Part shown: piece after piece, positions 41,270 to 53,474 of the stretch
Numbering within the stretch: position 1 is the stretch's first letter
Layout: each line of letters opens with the position of its first letter
Notes under the pieces: generated by a model
The model's input: the letters and a program-made list of their open reading frames with translations, nothing else
The model's database searches: none
What the model was told of the DNA's origin: nothing
Program-made: the position numbers and the translations under genes
DNA from: Coccinella septempunctata
Lineage: Eukaryota > Arthropoda > Insecta > Coleoptera > Coccinellidae
Length of the DNA stretch: 64,000 bases
Assembly (NCBI RefSeq): GCF_907165205.1
Contig: NC_058191.1
Coordinates: forward strand, 18,664,501 to 18,728,500
Direction: 5' to 3'

Positions 41270-42434
41270 TTATCAGAATGTGCTTAGTATAAGGGGTAAA
41301 TCTAAGTTGTACGAGTTCTATAAAAATGTTAGCATTTCTTCATATGATGTTATTATTCTAACTGAGACGTGGCTTGATCAATCTATCAAGAATTCCGAAA
41401 TTCAGATCCATAATAATTATAATATTTATCTTAGATCTGAAATTGCTGTTGCACCTAATGAGAACGTAGAGGATTTATTTGTCTTAGTCCGTGGTACCAA
41501 AAGTGTTTTGTTCGGTGTAGCATATATGCCTCCATTGCTTGGTGTTGACTATTTTGAGAGTCATTGTTCCAACTTTGAACATGTCATGGAATCTGTCAAG
41601 CCGGACTATGTGGTCATAGCCGGTGATTATAATTTAGGTAATTGTGTGTAGGTGAATGACGATTTGGGTGTTGGTCTTGGTGGTGTGAGCGATTTGCGTG
41701 CTCAAGCTCTGGTTGATACCTTTGGGTTTTATTGTCTTTACCAGGCAAATGCAGTAGAGAATGTTCATGGAAAAATTTGGGACTTGATTTTCACGCAACA
41801 ACATGATGACGTGGTTGATTGTGCGGTTGATATTCTTTCCAAATTGGATGCGCATTATCCTGCACTTTCGTTTACCTTCAAGTTATTCAGTAGTGTCCTA
41901 AATGAGTATGAGACCTCTGCATATGATTTCAGGAATGGCGACTTTGAGAGTTTGAATGTTTATTTCAGTTCAATTGATTGGGTAAGTTCGTTGCCCGTTG
42001 ATGCTCCTGTTGATTTTTTGGTACACTTTACACTTATATTCACGAGGGTATTAATGTTTGTTCGTAAAACGCTTTTGAAGAGAACTAAATTTCCTGTATG
42101 GTATTCACACGAATTGAAGCAGCTTGTATTGGAGAAGAAAAAATTTCATAAAAAATACAAAATATCCAAGTCTTGGGATGATTATTTATTTATTTATTAT
42201 ATTTATTATTTTTGTATTTCATTATACATATGGATCACATACAAATAATCAAATACCCAAAAAAATGTGTTCACAGATTAGAAAAAAAACAGAATTCATC
42301 TACAGAAGTGTAAATTAAAAATTTCTTATTTCTAACTAGAAATAAACAATTTCGACAATAGTATATCGTCAGTGCATGTGTATGACATGGACAAAAAAAA
42401 ACAGTCTTAATTAGATGTATGAGGTGGTAGCGGA

Positions 42435-45275
42435 TTAGTAAGTCCCGAGGAAGTGATTTTTCATGATTCTCTTCAAGGAACTAGGACTATGAAAAAATAA
42501 ATCAATCCTATCCTTGAATTCATTGCAGTTATCAAGCATTCTAGAGATAGGGGAGTTAAGTGCACTACTTGTGCGCTTGGTTGGTAGATAAAATGTATCA
42601 AACTGTCTAAATATCCTAGAGGGAGCATAATATTGTATTCTGTGAGTGATGTCGAGGCATTCTAGCTGATTACTGATTAATTTTTTTATGAATAATATAT
42701 CCCCGACAATTCTTCTGTCCTTAAGATTGAGCATTTTGAAGTATTTGAGTCTTAAGTTATAATTGTTTGGGTCTCCTCTGTTCAGCACGTAACCACATCT
42801 GAAGGCCAAAAAACGCAGGAATTTTCGCTGAATTTTTTCAAGACGATCAGCATAAGTTTTAAAATATGGAGTCCACACAATAGAAGCATAATTCAACCTA
42901 CTGAACACATATGCGTTGTACAATAAAATTAAAGTTTCACAACATGAAAAATGACGACCCTGTCTCATTATGAAACCTAGCATCACATTACCTGAGTTCG
43001 CCAAGCTATCCACATGTGTTGAGAATTTCAGCTCCGAGTCAACTGTGACTCCCTAAGTCCCTGACGCACTTAGATATTTTCAACTCAACGTTCCGTAGTC
43101 CGTAGGCGAAATAAATGATATTTCTATTTCGGGTAAAAGAAGTTACTTGACATTTCTCGAGGTTTAAGTAGAGAAAGTTGGTTTGGCAGTATTCGACTAG
43201 TCTGCCAAGATCCTGTTGGAGACTTATGCAATCGCTCTCACACCTAATTCTGTAAAAGACTTTCAGATCGTCGGCGAAAAGAAGTATTCTACATATTGTA
43301 AAGCATTTTATTAGATCGTTTATATAGATTTAAAAGAGCAACAGTCCCAAGTGGGAGCCTTGAGGAACCCCAGACGTTGACATAAATATCTTGACTTGAA
43401 TCCCTCGATCGACACGAACTGCGATCTGTTACATAGATATGATTCGAACCATCGGCATCACAGTAGTGAACCGCATACCCCGACCCTGTGTAGTTTAACA
43501 ATCAGCTTAGGAATATGGATCTTATCGAATGCCTTGCTGAAGTCGGTGAACGCCACATCTACTTGCATTCCATTATCTAAATGGTCCTGCAGATATTCCA
43601 TGAAGGTGACCAAGTTAGTGTCAACTGAGCGGCCCCTGAAGAAACCGTGCTGTTCAGGAATTATTTGAGCCTTTACTAGATGAAACAGATGAGGATATAG
43701 GTGGGACTCAAAAACTTTCTCAAAAATACAGGGCTTACTTATCGGTCTATAGTTTTCAATTTTATCTTTGCTTCCTGATTTATGAACTGGAGTTATACAC
43801 GATTCTTTCCAGCGAACCGGAAATATCCCACTATTCAATGACTTATTGAAAATAATCGTCAAGGGAGCCGAAAGAGAGGCACTGCATGATTGAACAAAAA
43901 AGCTAGAAATTGAATCAGGACCAGAACCCTTCCTACGATCCAACCCATAGAGAGCACGTTCAACTTCATCATTTTCAAATCGAATGCTACTTAAATTGAA
44001 GGGATTATTTTCATTCTTCGTTTCGACTTCACAAATAACATGGTTAGATGGAACATAAACCTTCTCAAGAAAATCCGCGAAAAGATCACTTATATGTTCC
44101 CCTCCCTTAGCTGTTCTGCCGTCAAATGACATCTCGTTAGGACATCCTAGGTTTTTACGTTTAGCTGATACAAATTGAAAGAACCTACTCGGATTTTCCG
44201 ACATCTCAGCTTCCACCGACCTCCTGTAATCCACATAGTCCCGCCGAATATATTGTTTACATGTGGCGCGTAATGATTTGAATTCAAGGTGATCCGACAA
44301 GTTTTTATAAGTTTTCCATTTGCTATGAAATTTGATCTTACGGTGAATTAGTTTTCTAGTCTCATAAGAGAAATAAGCTGGAAAGTTCGATCTTTTTTTC
44401 ACCTTGGGCACACAGGCTTCAACAATGTCATATAATATTTCATATCTACATCTAGATTCACATTTTCATTGTCCAAAACATGAGGCCAGGAAATCTCGCT
44501 GAGGGATCGGTTAATAAGATCATAGTCTGCATATTTATAATTGTAAGTGGCATAATCTGCAGTATTTTTTAAAAATCTAAAATTCTGAAATTCAAGAAAG
44601 AATTCAATTGCTGGATGATATTTGTCTTCATAAACTAGAGGACTATCACATCTTATAACCTCGCCCATCTGTTCACTGTTTGACAAAACAAGATCAAGTG
44701 TTTTTCCATTGCAATTAGAGATAGAACTAAAATGAGACAGCTCTAGAAAAGAGAGGTTATCAATTAAATCTTCGTATTTAGTTAAAACATTTATCGGCCC
44801 ACCATCTGACTGACTCTTTACCCATGATATTTCCGGTAAATTTAAATCTTCAACTATGACAATTGTACAGTCGCTCGACCTCTGCTTGATGTAGGTAATT
44901 CAATTTATTTGTGAAATACAGTAATGCACTTGAATCGTTAGGAGGAATATATGCACAACATAAAAGTAATTTAACATTTTTGAAGGTAATTTTTACCCAG
45001 ATATCCTCCGATTCGCTCTCAAAATCTTGGATCCGTGATGGTTTTAGATCCTTTTTGACTGCAATGAAGACACCGTCTCCATCCCTCCGGAAGATCGAGT
45101 ATCGCATCTCATCCACGACCTCCTCATCGAAAATACCACTATTCAACCAGGTTTCATCTATAAAAACTAAATCATGGTCGTTCGCACCTAGATTCAACCT
45201 AAAGTCATTAAGTTTAGTTCTCAGACCACGCACATTCCGGTAATAAATAGTCAACATCGACGCCATTGCGAACAT
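42435..45275 (-). pseudogene. ORF2 (EN and RT) of the antisense non-LTR element
   Basis: EN at 45275-44850 (IYYRNVRGLRTKLNDF, LVFIDETWLNSG, LLCCAYIPPND), then 44686-44399. RT at 44411-43458 has RRKGSGPDSISSFFVQS, IENYRPISKPCIFEKV, QHGFFRGRSVDTN and VAFTDFSKAFDKI, followed in further frames by GVPQGSHLG and the intact catalytic LLFADDLK near 43275. The C-terminal part at 43013-42435 has FSRLNYASIVWTPYFK. The pieces are separated by about four stops or shifts, but the domains are all present. This would be the cleaving and copying enzyme of the element. Confidence 0.82.
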
Positions 45276-45389
45276 AACTTACATACCAAACTATAATCTA
45301 AAAGAGAAAAAAAAAACAATGAGACAGTTCCTCACAATCGACTCAAGTCGTCCACAGAAGAGATGTGCAGAATCCTAGAGGTTTCACTC

Positions 45390-46230
45390 TCTCGAACTAT
45401 CCCTTTTCTCTCGCGATCGCACGGACTTCCTTAAATATTTTCTTGTTCGCAAGAGTCAAGTGCTCATTGATATAGAGTCTGTCCGCTACACCAATTACAG
45501 CCAATCCTGCATGTGCTGTCTTCTCGGAAAGTCGCTTTTTCCGGTATGCAGCAAGAAAATTGTCGCACAATTATATTCTTATGCATATTTTTGACTTGAG
45601 TTGGGATCCTTGTTACATAGTCTATGGATTAGAGATTAGAGAATTAACCGGAAACTGCAATGAAGCTCCAATCTTCGATACCATATCCAATAAATTTTCG
45701 CCAGCTCTATCAGGAACATTATGGATTTCAACATTGTTCTGCCTATTAAAACGTTCGGCATTATCCAATCTCGAAGAAAGCGTGGTCACCTGTTTTCTCA
45801 ATGCAGCTTTTTCGTTCTCAAGCTTGGTAACAGTAGCAATCACATTTTTGAATTCGAGAAGCTCATCCTCAAAATCAGTTATTTTATCGCAACAGAAGTT
45901 TACTGATTGGTTTAGGTCCCTCACTTATTTAGTTAATTGGGAAATAATGAGGGTCAAATTTCCTGAAGCCGATCCATTATCGATTCCATCATTCCCAATA
46001 CTATCTCGAGACACATCTCGCGATCGATTACTCATTAACGTGACCTGCGGTGACACCGCAACAGCTGATCGGGAAACCTCTCGTGCATTAGCCCCCCTCC
46101 TTGATAACCGCCAGCTGACCTTTCTTAACATCGCAACATGTTCCATTCGCGTGATAAGTACCTCCACAAAAACCAGCACAACTAACACCTGGATTTCTCC
46201 TTGTTATTAATTCCTCAAAAACATTGCAAG
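45390..46230 (-). pseudogene. ORF1 of the antisense non-LTR element
   Basis: Two open pieces: 46188-45925 (basic and Ser-rich, ending TLIISQLTK) and, after one stop, 45924-45622. The second has a leucine-zipper-like coiled coil (KLENEKAALRKQVTTLSSRLDNAERF) and the RRM-like start NNVEIHNVPD. Further frames to about 45390 show RIPTQVKN and LYINEHLT, the typical C-terminal ORF1 motif. RNA binding and particle formation are the expected roles. At least three breaks. Confidence 0.65.
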
Positions 46231-48462
46231 AAGACATTCTGCATGGAAAAAACACAATGAACTCCATAATATAAAATAATGAAAATCCGTTTGAGATATT
46301 CGACTGATTTTCAATGATATTCCGGTAAAAATTCCGAAATTTAACTATGAATTTAGATACACTCCTGCAGATAATTAACGGAGCGCTCGATTAGATTTCC
46401 ACCTCGATCGAACGCACGAATAATGATAATTATCTTGTATTCTGTCTGCAATCCGAGAACCCAATGTAAGTCGCTTGCTGATTCTTGTTAAGCCTTCTAT
46501 GTTGATCGGGTAGAAGGCCATATAAAAAATAATGTTGAAGCCTTTTGGAATTTTGTTAATGGAAAACGCCATGATAACGATATTCCTTCTGAAGTCCTGT
46601 ATGGTGACAGTTTGCTCAGCAGTGATCGGGACATTGCTAACGGATTTGCAAATCATTTCCAGTCAGTTTTTGGTGCGGTCTTTTATCCACCTTCTGGGAT
46701 GACGGAGGGCGACTCCACTTCTTGTTGTGATGTGGGTGGTATCTTGAAACTTGAATTGACCGAGGTTCTGAATAAACTTAATAGCTTGGATGTTAATAAG
46801 GGCCCTGGTCCGGATCAGATTCCCAACATTTTTTTACGCAGATGTTCTTCATCCCTGGCTTTACCTCTTCAAATAGTCTTCAACAGATCTCTTGAAACCG
46901 GTACCTTCCATTCCACGTGGAAGGAAAGCTTTGTCAAGCCCATTCATAAGTCAGGAACTAAACTCGATGTAAGTAACTATCGCCCTATTTCCATCATAAG
47001 TGCCATGCCTAAGTTGTTTGAACTCCTGGTGTATGATAGAATCTAGGAGAAGATTTTGCCTGGTATATCTCCTCGGCAACATGGTTTCTTGAGAGGCAGA
47101 AGTATCGAAACTAATTTGATACTTTTCACACAGTACTCCATTGATGCGTTGGACCATCACATTCTTGAATCTAAACTTATCCAATTTGGAATATGGGGTG
47201 CTCTTCTCAGATGGCTGTAGTCCTACTTTAAGTTTAGGACTCAATTTATTAAGATTAGGGATGCTTTATCTGACGCAATTCTGGTAACTTCTGGTGTTCC
47301 TCAGGGCAGCCACTTGGGTTCTCTACTATTTCTAATTTTTCTAAATGATATATCCAGTTGTTTTTGGCATTCTTTGTTCCTGATATTTGCGGATGATCTC
47401 AAAATTTTTCTTGCAATTGACAGTGTGGAAGACGCTCGCAATATCCAGACTGATCATGACAGATTGGTGAAATGGTGTGAATATAGTGGACTGCATCTTA
47501 ATGTCGACAAGTGCAAACACCTAACCATCTATCGAGGTAGCCCCCGAGTTGACTTCTTATTCTCATTGTCTAACCATTTCTTTGAGAGAGTAGATCAAAT
47601 CAGAGATTTGGGTGTACTATATGACCGTAACATGAGTTTCAAGCCTCATGTTAATGTTAATTAAAAATAGGGGTGTGAAGTTGCTCGGATTCATTACCAG
47701 ACACTCGCAGGATTTCCAGTCGGAGGAGACACTTAGGTATCTTTTTGTGACGCTTGTTAGGCCCACGCTGGAGTTTGCTTCAGTTGTGTGGTCTCCTTAT
47801 ACATACACAGACTCTGAGAGGATTCAGAAGGTTCAAAATAGGTTTCTCATGTATACCTATTTCCTTTCGCCTTGGCATTGAGAGGATAAATTTTTCAACT
47901 TCGCTCATGAGATCTAGAATCGATCTGCCCTCATTGTTCTTTAGACGCAAGCGTGGAGATGTAATATTTTTTTCTAAGTTGATTTGTGGGGCACTAAACT
48001 GCCCCGATCTGCTTGAACTTTTCAGCTTTCTGGTTCCTCCTAGACGAACCAGAGGTAGAACTCTTCTTCATATCCATGGTTATAAATTTAGTTACTCTAA
48101 AAACTCTCCTGTTCCAAGGATTAGCAGTCACGTCAATGTTGCATCTGTCTCTGGAATTGACTTCTTTGATCGATCTTTGTCGAGGTTAAGGGAGGAAATA
48201 TGATCGTAGCGTGAACTTTGTTTTTAAAGTTTTGAGACTCTTTTCTTTTTTGTTTTCTTTTGTTCTGCCTTTCGAGTTTCGCCTCAGTTTAAATTCAAAT
48301 TTTGTATAACATATGTTGTTTATTGTTATGAAATGCTTTTCTCCCTCTTTTGTATATCTCGTCCATTTCATTATGTTGCACACTGTTATTCGTGTTATTT
48401 GTTATTATTGTACAAAAGGGTATAACCCGTTGATTTCATCAAATAAATAAAATAAATAAATG

Positions 48463-48985
48463 AATAAGTATAGATATATGGAATCAGTCAAATCTCCTAA
48501 CTCAATTACAACAAAATTCAACAAAATAAGAACGTTCATCAAAAATCAATCGAAGTGTGAACACAATAATGAACGAGATTAAATAATAAATATGTCAAAA
48601 ACGTCTAAGAAAAGCAGTCAACAATTTTAAAATCTTACTACTAAATATTTCAAAAAACGATTTTAGAAAATAATAAAACTAACAAATGATAATAAAGTCC
48701 AATCAGAATAAGAAACCAAAAACAAGAACAAAACTAATCGAGACAAAGAAAGTAGAATGTCATCGGATGTACTTACATCTTTTTTAAAAACAAATACAAA
48801 TATTCTTCTAATTAAATTCGTGTAAATGATCTCACTGCTCACTTATAATTCAGAAGAAAAAAAGGCTTTATTTCTGAATCACAAATACTGATCCTACATA
48901 CGGAGAATTTCGTAAAAAAATTATACTATAATAGAAAGAAGATAATGGAAATTTGCGAAATAGATCAGCCTAAGAATATTGAATT
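48463..48985. other. unassigned AT-rich stretch
   Basis: Directly after the 3' tail of the non-LTR element. No coding signal, repeat pair or structured motif was recognised. Confidence 0.5.
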
Positions 48986-48989
48986 TACT

Positions 48990-49650
48990 TGTCTCCTCAG
49001 CATGAAGAGAGTTTAAGTTTAGTATTTTCTTCAAATGTCTAGCAAATGTTCATTCCATTTCAAGTGCTTATATCAAGTCTGAGACGGAATAATTTGACCT
49101 AATCTCTAATTTCAATATCGTCATCGCCCACAGATAGGCATTGAGGATTCTAGATTGTTCACTATAAAAAATTACACAAACGGTCTTCTGAACATTTGAA
49201 ATTATGTTATGATCTCCAAACCATTGACCTAAAATTTTCAATAAATCGCTCAAAAGTCATTAAGTGCTGATATATTCCGCAATCTAATTAGAAATGTTGT
49301 GTCGTCTGAAAACGTCACAGTTTTACAATACATTTTTCTATATAGTATACAACGTATATGACAAACATCAATGGGCCAATGTGGTAAAACAATGATGGTA
49401 ATTCTATAATCAGAGATAAAGATTTCATCTCCAAAATTGACAGTGACCTTCTACGTTCTGGACCAAAAGTAACCTTGGATTAACATCAATTGGTTATCGC
49501 TATCTAGTATTTCTAACATTTTTTGACAATCCAGATGTTCACATGACTTTGATGAATCTAATAATTCTTGTTCAAGTGCCATAAAAGTTTCATTGGTGAG
49601 TTCAAAGAAAACTGTTTCTATACTTCTGTTTTTTATAAATCATGCTGACA
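48990..49650 (-). pseudogene. non-LTR reverse transcriptase relic
   Basis: Minus-strand pieces in order: FIKNRSIETVFFELTNE (near 49620), GPLMFVIYV (near 49370), VTFSDDTTFLI (near 49320, with Ser in place of Ala before the catalytic DD) and WFGDHNIISNVQKTVCVIF (near 49200). These are consecutive RT blocks. Many stops and deletions lie between them. It is among the oldest relics in the window, and the clade cannot be determined. Confidence 0.55.
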
Positions 49651-50480
49651 TATTGAAAATATATTGAATATGAGAAAAAAAAAGTTTTTTTTATTATATT
49701 TTAAATATTTTAGTTATCTGCACGTACGATTCTCTCAAAATCAATTAATCGTTAGTATGCCCCATTCGTGGATTATTTTTGATGAATAATATTTTCGTGG
49801 TCAAACACCTCTTGAAGAAACAGCGCTGCATAAACATGGATTTGGAAATTTTCAATTGACTTATTTCGTTCTCAATGTATGGCTTGCATTTGCTTTTGAT
49901 ATCTATGGCATATCTGGTTATTCAGCCCACGTACCACAAGCTCACGACAAGCGCACGTCTCGACAATAATCCCGTTTTCCCCAATTTTCCTGCCTTATCT
50001 TTCAGTCGAAGAGCTGAAAATTTGTACCAAAGATGTTCAGTATTCTCTCTATAAACATCTTGTTAACACTAAAACTGTCGGGTGTAATTAGATTGCCGAC
50101 AACGCCTCATTGAATTCGACATCGATAAGTTATCGATAGATTTTCGATCGATCGTGGTACCACTGCAGAATATTGATAATAAGCTTTATTATTGATAATG
50201 AACAAAAATAGAAATAAATAACTACGCTATCATGAAAATAATCATTACCACTTGACACCTTCAGAATGAATCGCTTTTTATGGACAACGTGGACCTGAAG
50301 TAATTTTTCGAATTGATTTTTCTCTCATTCGAATCTTTAGTGATGGTAATGATCGAAAATTCGAAGAAGTATGATGAATGCTCTTTCGAACTCTTGATTG
50401 ATTTCGTTATCACGTTTTTCGAATCAATATCTAGTGATCTGGTCTTATTACTGTTTGTTATTGAAACATTGATCATATTA
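49651..50480. other. unassigned stretch
   Basis: AT-rich, no ORF of interest. A cluster of GATCGAT-type self-complementary words lies at about 50118-50152. Nothing else was recognised. Confidence 0.45.
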
Positions 50481-50774
50481 ATAAGGATAAATTCAGATGC
50501 ATACCACCCGACGATATGAATATCGACAAGTGTTACGATCTGAATTGAGCTAGCAATGAATAAAATAATAAGGATAAATTCAGATGCATACCACCCGACG
50601 ATATGAATATCGACAAGTGTTACGATCTGAATTGAGCTAGCCAATTTGTCATCGTCAAGGCCCCCAATGATGACGATGACAAATTGGCTAGCTCAATTCA
50701 GATCGTAACACTTGTCGATATTCATATCGTCGGGTGGTATGCATCTGAATTTATCCTTATTATTTTATTCATTG
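50481..50774. repeat. perfect palindrome (104-bp arms, 13-bp loop) with one arm partly duplicated in tandem
   Basis: The arm 50554-50657 is the exact reverse complement of 50671-50774, with 50658-50670 as the loop. In addition 50481-50553 repeats the inner part of the left arm in direct orientation with a period of 87 bases (ATAAGGATAAATTCAGATGC at 50481 and 50568). No mismatches were seen in the arms. Confidence 0.95.
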
Positions 50775-52090
50775 CCTCCCCGTTAAGGCGTGATCATCCT
50801 TCATTATTGATCATATTTATGCACAAAAAAATTATTTATTAGTTATTCAGGTCCCTTCATCAAGTTGATTAGTTACGAATTTTCAGAATGTCCCACAAAT
50901 TTACTAATAGAGAATATACACGGATGGATTTGGAGGGTAGGACCCCAATATTGAACTGCTAGGTCTCCTGATTGATACCCCTCGATTAATTTCTTTGTAG
51001 ATATTTAAACGCCATGAAACAGATATCCTGACAAGAAAAAATTATGAGAATGAATGCTGCTTGCGATAAAATTCGTAGAAATCTTCATGTAATGAAACGA
51101 GCAGTTACGAGTATGAGCCTTATAAGTTATAGAAAATCGAGAAAACCATTTTGAATACCCACTAACTACCGACAACTAGTTATCCATAGAAAGACGATTC
51201 ATTTCGAAAATCCAGTTTTAATTATTAGTTTCTAGGAGGCGCTGTTTTTCCTTCCATATTTGTGCATTTTAAATTACAAAACATTTTATCATTGTGAATG
51301 ACAATTTGAAATGAGCGAATATGATAAAATTGTTGAACACATTCAACAGAATACTCTTTGAAACAAAAATTGCAGTTAAGAATTTCTAAATACATTTTCA
51401 TAGAGTGCTCTATTCAATAGAGGCGTCTGACTACAAAACAATTATTTATAAATTAATTAAATTAATTGAATTATTTATAAAACATGATCAACAGGTGGGC
51501 AACCCAATAATTCATTTATTTTCTCATAAATGAACATATTCGATAATTATGGAGATTATGGAGTTATATCGGTTTCTCTCGTATCAAGAATTTTGACAGG
51601 TATGATGTTATGCTTAGGTTTTACCACGGTTCCTGCAAGGAACAGGCCTTCGCATATTTGCTGAGGTAATACAACACATTAGTTTCCTGTATTTATTGAT
51701 AAGCACTCAATTACTCAAGTAATTTCATCCTAAAATATCATTGTTATCGCAAGAGATGTCTTGGAATACATAAAATAATTGCTCGAAGGCAATACCACTA
51801 ATATGCAATTTTAATGAAATATTTCTGATGGCTGTTATATTTCCACAAATACCATTCACAGTAAGATTATCTATGCGTAAGGGTGTAAGGGGGAAGGATG
51901 CGTTTTATAGCCTCTCCCCTCAAATGCCAACCTCACCTACTGGCGGTGCACCCTGTTCTTATGTAGCATGGTCAATGAAATTCCCAAAGAGACCAACAAA
52001 ACCTATTGATGGCATTCCAAATGTAAAAATAAAATCAATCAACAAGAAATCAAATCAAGATTTTTAATTCAAATATCCAGAGGGTTAACA
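50775..52090. other. unassigned stretch
   Basis: No recognised gene or element. The longest frame (51828-52067, plus) has no family resemblance. A short AATTAATT-rich patch lies near 51450-51480. Confidence 0.45.
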
Positions 52091-52658
52091 CGTATGTGAA
52101 AGTGGCTCCTCAATTTGCAAGATTATTCAGTGCGAATATTTGTGTTTTCTATGGCAGTTTGCTTCTGTGCTATTATTGTGCTTTCAAGGTAGGAAATTTT
52201 CACTTGGAAAGCCCTATTACTGTGGTTTCAGTTTTGTTTTTGGTTTTTATTTGTTTTGGAATTCCATCTCTGTTGATACTAGTGCGCACATCAGTTGCAT
52301 CGATCACCCCCACCATTCCCACCTGTGCGTTGAACGTTGACCACCGTTGAGTTTATCTCGCTTCTCTGTTCTCTCAGTAATTCATATGACTCTGAGTGGG
52401 ACGTTAGGCGTTTAATTAGGGGATACCTACTTTCCGTGTTGCTACGTATTTTTTACGCTTCTAATCGCTGAACTGCAGACTACCTCCCTTCTCCGTTTCT
52501 TGTTCCTTACCTTTGTTGCTTACCTTTTTCTTCCGTGGCCCACCCTGTCTGTGTTGAAGTCTCTCTTATCGGCCCAAGAGAGTGAAATTCTTTGATCTCC
52601 TATTCCCCTCCTGCAAAAAACATCTACTGTGTTCACTTTATACTTTGGGCGGTTAGGA

Positions 52659-53473
52659 TGGCCAAGTGTCATATATGCTCGAAACAAACTTCCTCTACTC
52701 GATATCTGGGCTGCTCTAAGTGTGGAAAATCCTTCCACTTGGACTGTCTCAGCTTATCGCCTGAAGAGTTGAACTTGGTTGACGCAGGTTGGGTGTGCAG
52801 TTATTGTAAAAGGGAGGGACGATCCCTTCGTAGTAAATCAACCTCATCTTCGGCACAGATCGATTACCGACAATCTACGTCCGCTCCTCTGAGCTCTGAT
52901 CAGTTTACTTTGCTCATGAAAAAACTATAAGAGATATCTACCGATATTTCTGTCATTAAGACCAATCAACGGGCGATTCAGTCTGATCTTTCGGAGTGTA
53001 AGTCTATACTAGAGAAGCACTCGTCTGAAATACTTCGCCACGGCGACACATTGGCCACCCATTCTCGGGCCATCGATCAACATGATTTGGACATTGCCTC
53101 TTGTTCCTCCAGGATTGATCTCTTGGCTGAGAGCCACGGTTCTCTCAAAGACTTCGTGGATTCTACTAATCTGAGGCTGGCTAGATTCGAAGAGTCTGAG
53201 CTCTCCACTGGGGCCCGTTCTAATCCAACCCTACAACCTTCGGAACTACTTGATCGTCTTCGGAGATCCCACAATGTTTTGATCCGTGGTGTACCCGAGG
53301 CGGATTCCAGCGAGGATTCGTCCATAGTTTCGAGGATTCTTGATTGTGTGGCTCCTGATGCGAACTCGCACCGAATCTCAGTTGCAAGAATTGGCGCCCC
53401 CTCTACCGATCGTCCTAGAATTTTAAAGGTTTCATTCAGTAACCCAATGATTGTGACCAGAATTCTGAAGTAG
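52659..53473 (+). pseudogene. CR1-like ORF1 with PHD finger and coiled coil
   Basis: The ATG at 52659 gives MAKCHICSKQ with a PHD-type zinc array (CHIC, CSKCGKSFHLDC, WVCSYC) over residues 4-50 and a Ser-rich linker. A stop TAA at 52928-52930 follows LLMKKL. The same frame continues with coiled regions (SDLSECKSILEKHSSEIL, SRAIDQHDLDIAS) and an RRM-like core (NVLIRGVPEADSSED, ISVARIGAPS, RILKVSF) up to a stop at 53471-53473. The protein would bind the element RNA; the PHD role in transposition is not established. The C-terminal part is lost in the deletion. Confidence 0.82.
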
Positions 53474-53474
53474 C

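Larger units (their letters stand above)
42188..46434 (-). mobile_element. nearly full-length non-LTR element (same broad clade), inserted antisense
   Basis: The minus-strand order is 5' region and ORF1 (46430 down to about 45390), EN (45275 to about 44690), RT (44411 to about 43290), C-terminal part (43013-42435), 3' UTR and a tail of TAAATAAATAAT type at 42190. It interrupts the RT linker of the element at 39690-48462, so it is the younger of the two. Both belong to the same broad clade (similar YYxNVRGL, SGVPQGSHLG and FADDLK blocks). The target duplication could not be defined. Confidence 0.82.
40493..48203 (+). pseudogene. ORF2 (EN and RT) of the interrupted non-LTR element
   Basis: The EN domain starts MSEIIVY at 40493, resumes at 41270 (YQNVLSIRGKSKLYEF, ILTETWLDQSI, VVIAGDYNLG, a stop near 41649) and ends with WYSHELKQLVLEKKKFHKK before the inserted element at 42188. 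RT resumes at about 46435: FWNFVNGKR, NKGPGPDQIPNIFLRR, SNYRPISIISAMPKL, a stop near 47044, HGFLRG, a deletion around the FTDFSKAFD block near 47140, TSGVPQGSHLGSLLF and the catalytic IFADDLKIF at about 47390. The C-terminal part has TLEFASVVWSPY and ends near 48200. Several stops and one deletion mean it is not translatable. Confidence 0.82.
39690..48462 (+). mobile_element. non-LTR element (CR1/Jockey-like) interrupted by two later elements
   Basis: Host element pieces in order: ORF1 (about 39738-40496), start of ORF2 with EN (40493-40512, then 41270-42187), RT (46435-48203), and a 3' UTR ending in an AAATAAATAAATAAATG-type tail at about 48462. Removing 40513-41269 joins MSEIIVY to the YQNV block that normally opens the EN domain. 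Removing 42188-46434 joins SKSWDDYL to RTQCKSL, the usual linker before RT. The first 50 bases are uncertain and the 5' UTR is probably missing. Confidence 0.85.

Noticed and set aside
45560..46210. 216-codon plus-strand frame
   Set aside because: It is antisense to ORF1 of the inserted non-LTR element, whose coiled coil and RRM-like motifs explain the sequence.
51828..52067. 79-codon frame with a basic start
   Set aside because: No family resemblance, no splice context and no partner; probably chance.
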